This document shows, piece by piece, positions 62,322 through 64,000 of a DNA stretch of 64,000 nt. Below the pieces are notes generated by a model that saw only the letters and a program-made list of their open reading frames with translations, did not search any database and was not told the origin of the DNA. The DNA lies in NCBI RefSeq assembly GCF_900095175.1, contig NZ_LT606946.1, positions 472,057 through 536,056 of the forward strand, read 5' to 3'. The stretch comes from Polynucleobacter necessarius (GTDB lineage: Bacteria > Pseudomonadota > Gammaproteobacteria > Burkholderiales > Burkholderiaceae). Within the stretch, counting starts at the first letter, position 1, and each line of letters opens with the position of its first letter. Made by a program: the position numbers and the translations under genes.

Positions 62322-63992
62322 ATGCCTTCAAATAGCCCGCATCTTTCACACCCCAAATACCGTGCTGATATTGATGGCTTGCGTGCTATTGCTGTTTTGG
62401 CGGTAGTGGCGTTTCATGCCTTCCCAGCTTGGCTCAAGGGTGGCTTATTGGTGTTGACGTATTTTTTGTCATCTCGGGTTATTTAATATCCACGATTATT
62501 TTTGAGAGCCTGGATAAAGGGGTGTTTAGCTTCTCGGAATTTTACGCCCGCAGAATAAAGCGTATTTTCCCAGCACTCATTTTGGTTCTAATTACTTGTT
62601 TTGCATTTGGTTGGTTTGCTTTGCTTGCCGGTGGAATACAAGCAGCTGGGTAAACACATGACTGCTGGGGCAGGTTTTGTATCTAACCTAATGCTATGGA
62701 GCGAGTCAGGCTACTTTGATAATGCTGCAGACATTAAGCCACTCTTGCACTTATGGAGCCTAGGCATTGAAGAGCAGTTTTATATCGTTTGGCCATTATT
62801 GCTGTGGCTTGCTTGGAAGTGAAACTTTAATCTATTGACCATTACCGTTTTAGTCGCTATTGCCTCATTTGTTCTCAATCTGAAGGGTGTTAGTAAAGAC
62901 CAAGTAGCTACCTTTTATTCCCCTCAAACCCGTTTTTGGGAATTACTTGGCGGCAGTCTATTAGCTTGCGGCACTCTTTATCAGCAAAGTTTTTTCGCTA
63001 ACCTTGCCAAGAGAGTAAACCAATACCTTTGTATTTTGCTGTACAAAAATAAGCGGGATGCCAATGCTCAGACCCTAGCGAACCTACTTGCATTTGTATA
63101 GGCCTGCTATCACTAGCTTATGGGTTTTGGCGAATTAACAAAGACCTTATTTACCCCGGCAAATGGGCTTTAGTGCCAGTTGTGGGAACTATATTGTTGC
63201 TGATGGCTGGCCCTAAGGCGTGGATTAATCACACTCAAATAGAGTTTTTGTTGGAATTGGATTAATTAGCTATCCACTTTACCTGTGGCACTGGCCGCTA
63301 CTGTCATTTGCTCGAATAGTAGGGGGTGGGGTTCCCACTATGACCATCCGCATCTTGGCAGTTGCCTTATCAATTTTGCTAGCTTGGCTTACCTACCTCG
63401 CTATAGAGCGTCCAATACGATTTGGGCAAATAGGGAAAAAGTTTTCCGCTGTCGGCATCCTTGTTTTAATCATGCTTGGCGTTGGGTGTGCTGGGTATTA
63501 TGTTGTTTATTTACAAGGCATTCCGGAGAGAATTCCAATGCAATTGAAAATTGCTGCTCTCGGTAGCGATGAGTTTATCCGAACTCCAGCGCCTTATATT
63601 TGGCGATACCACACTTGTTTTTTGGAGCATACTGATTTCCCAAAATTATTTTACTTGGCCCAGTTCCACAATGGAATGGTAGTCTTGCTCAAAATACTTA
63701 TATCTATTTTCTAAGGAAACGCTTCAGCCTTGATTTTTCTTTGCCTGATTACATGAATTTTGGGCTTGCTGGAGAAAAATTTTATCCAATAGATGCGGAA
63801 CTAAGGGATTTTTCTAGGCAGATGAGGGTTGAATATATTTCCCCAATCGACTTTATGTGCATAGATTCTGGGTGCAAAATTTTTGTCGATAATCAAATGA
63901 TATTTACAACGATGGATAGAGTTCATTTGACCCCTGAGATGTCTATTGAACTGTTAAATAAAATTGATAATAAATTTAAGATATTTCGTTAA
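62322..63992 (+). pseudogene. OafA/YrhL-type O-acyltransferase (acyltransferase 3 plus SGNH domain), heavily degraded
   Basis: The recognisable pieces are in changing frames: [23 protein letters not shown] (62349 on, with the start of the acyltransferase 3 motif), [19 protein letters not shown] and FYARRIKRIFPALI, then [20 protein letters not shown] ending in a TGA at 62821-62823, YSPQTRFWELLGGSLLA, AYGFWRINKDL to a stop near 63263-63265, LAWLTYLAIERPIRFG, and finally an SGNH-like end with YISPIDFMCIDSGCKIFVDNQ and HLTPEMSIELL. At least five frame changes or stops are needed. The intact protein would have about ten helices and acetylate a surface polysaccharide. Ends 8 bases before the window edge. 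Confidence 0.85.
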
Positions 63993-64000
63993 TTTTCCAT

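Overview
The window looks like a chromosome piece from a Polynucleobacter-type betaproteobacterium (Burkholderiaceae). This is inferred from moderate G+C, Bug-family (TctC) binding proteins, the gene order scpB-rluB and rimP-nusA-infB-rbfA-truB, and the general protein character; no search was run. At least fourteen genes carry one or a few clear lesions (single-base deletions or insertions, TGG or CGA changed to a stop, or internal deletions) while neighbouring housekeeping genes are intact. Such fresh, scattered decay with no visible insertion sequence fits a recently host-restricted lineage such as the Euplotes endosymbiont P. necessarius. That species assignment is inference.

Layout. 1-5770: end of a DUF3422 gene, a flavocytochrome c sulfide dehydrogenase pair (fccA-fccB, minus), and a tightly overlapping operon of a GT39-type glycosyltransferase, a sialidase-like protein and a membrane protein. 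5790-12150 (minus): a Bug-type binding protein, a CitE-like lyase, an MmgE/PrpD protein and a MaoC-type hydratase, which together look like an organic-acid/CoA-thioester pathway, then a frameshifted chromate transporter overlapping fabI. 12199-17844: the yejABEF peptide ABC transporter. 17981-20601: an NlpC/P60 protein that has lost its catalytic cysteine, a broken outer-membrane barrel gene and a patatin lipoprotein.

20807-31450 is the conserved core: scpB, rluB, a structured leader RNA, then rimP-nusA-infB-rbfA-truB and typA. 31544-40952 is the most decayed part: broken tex, modA and metallo-hydrolase genes; a metal cluster (CDF exporter, small thioredoxin, YraQ/ArsP-like permease) divergent from arsR-arsC-acr3-arsH, in which acr3 and arsH are dead and arsC is altered at its N-terminus; and a toxin-antitoxin locus whose toxin is internally deleted while antitoxin and operator remain.

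40979-51598: universal stress protein, TSUP permease, pseudouridine synthase, dusA, tRNA-His, an FGE-like protein, a PIF1-like helicase, a BrnT/BrnA-like pair, a gamma-glutamyltransferase, lrgA with broken lrgB, and purU. 51644-64000: small exported proteins, a broken penicillin-acylase gene, tRNA-Leu, a TonB-ExbB-ExbD cluster with a stop in exbB, murI, class I fumarase, a broken acs, tRNA-Ser and a heavily degraded acyltransferase.

Taken together, translation, cell-wall and central carbon genes are kept, while detoxification (chromate, arsenite), acetate activation, TonB energisation and surface modification are being lost. No CRISPR array, rRNA, insertion sequence or intact prophage was seen.
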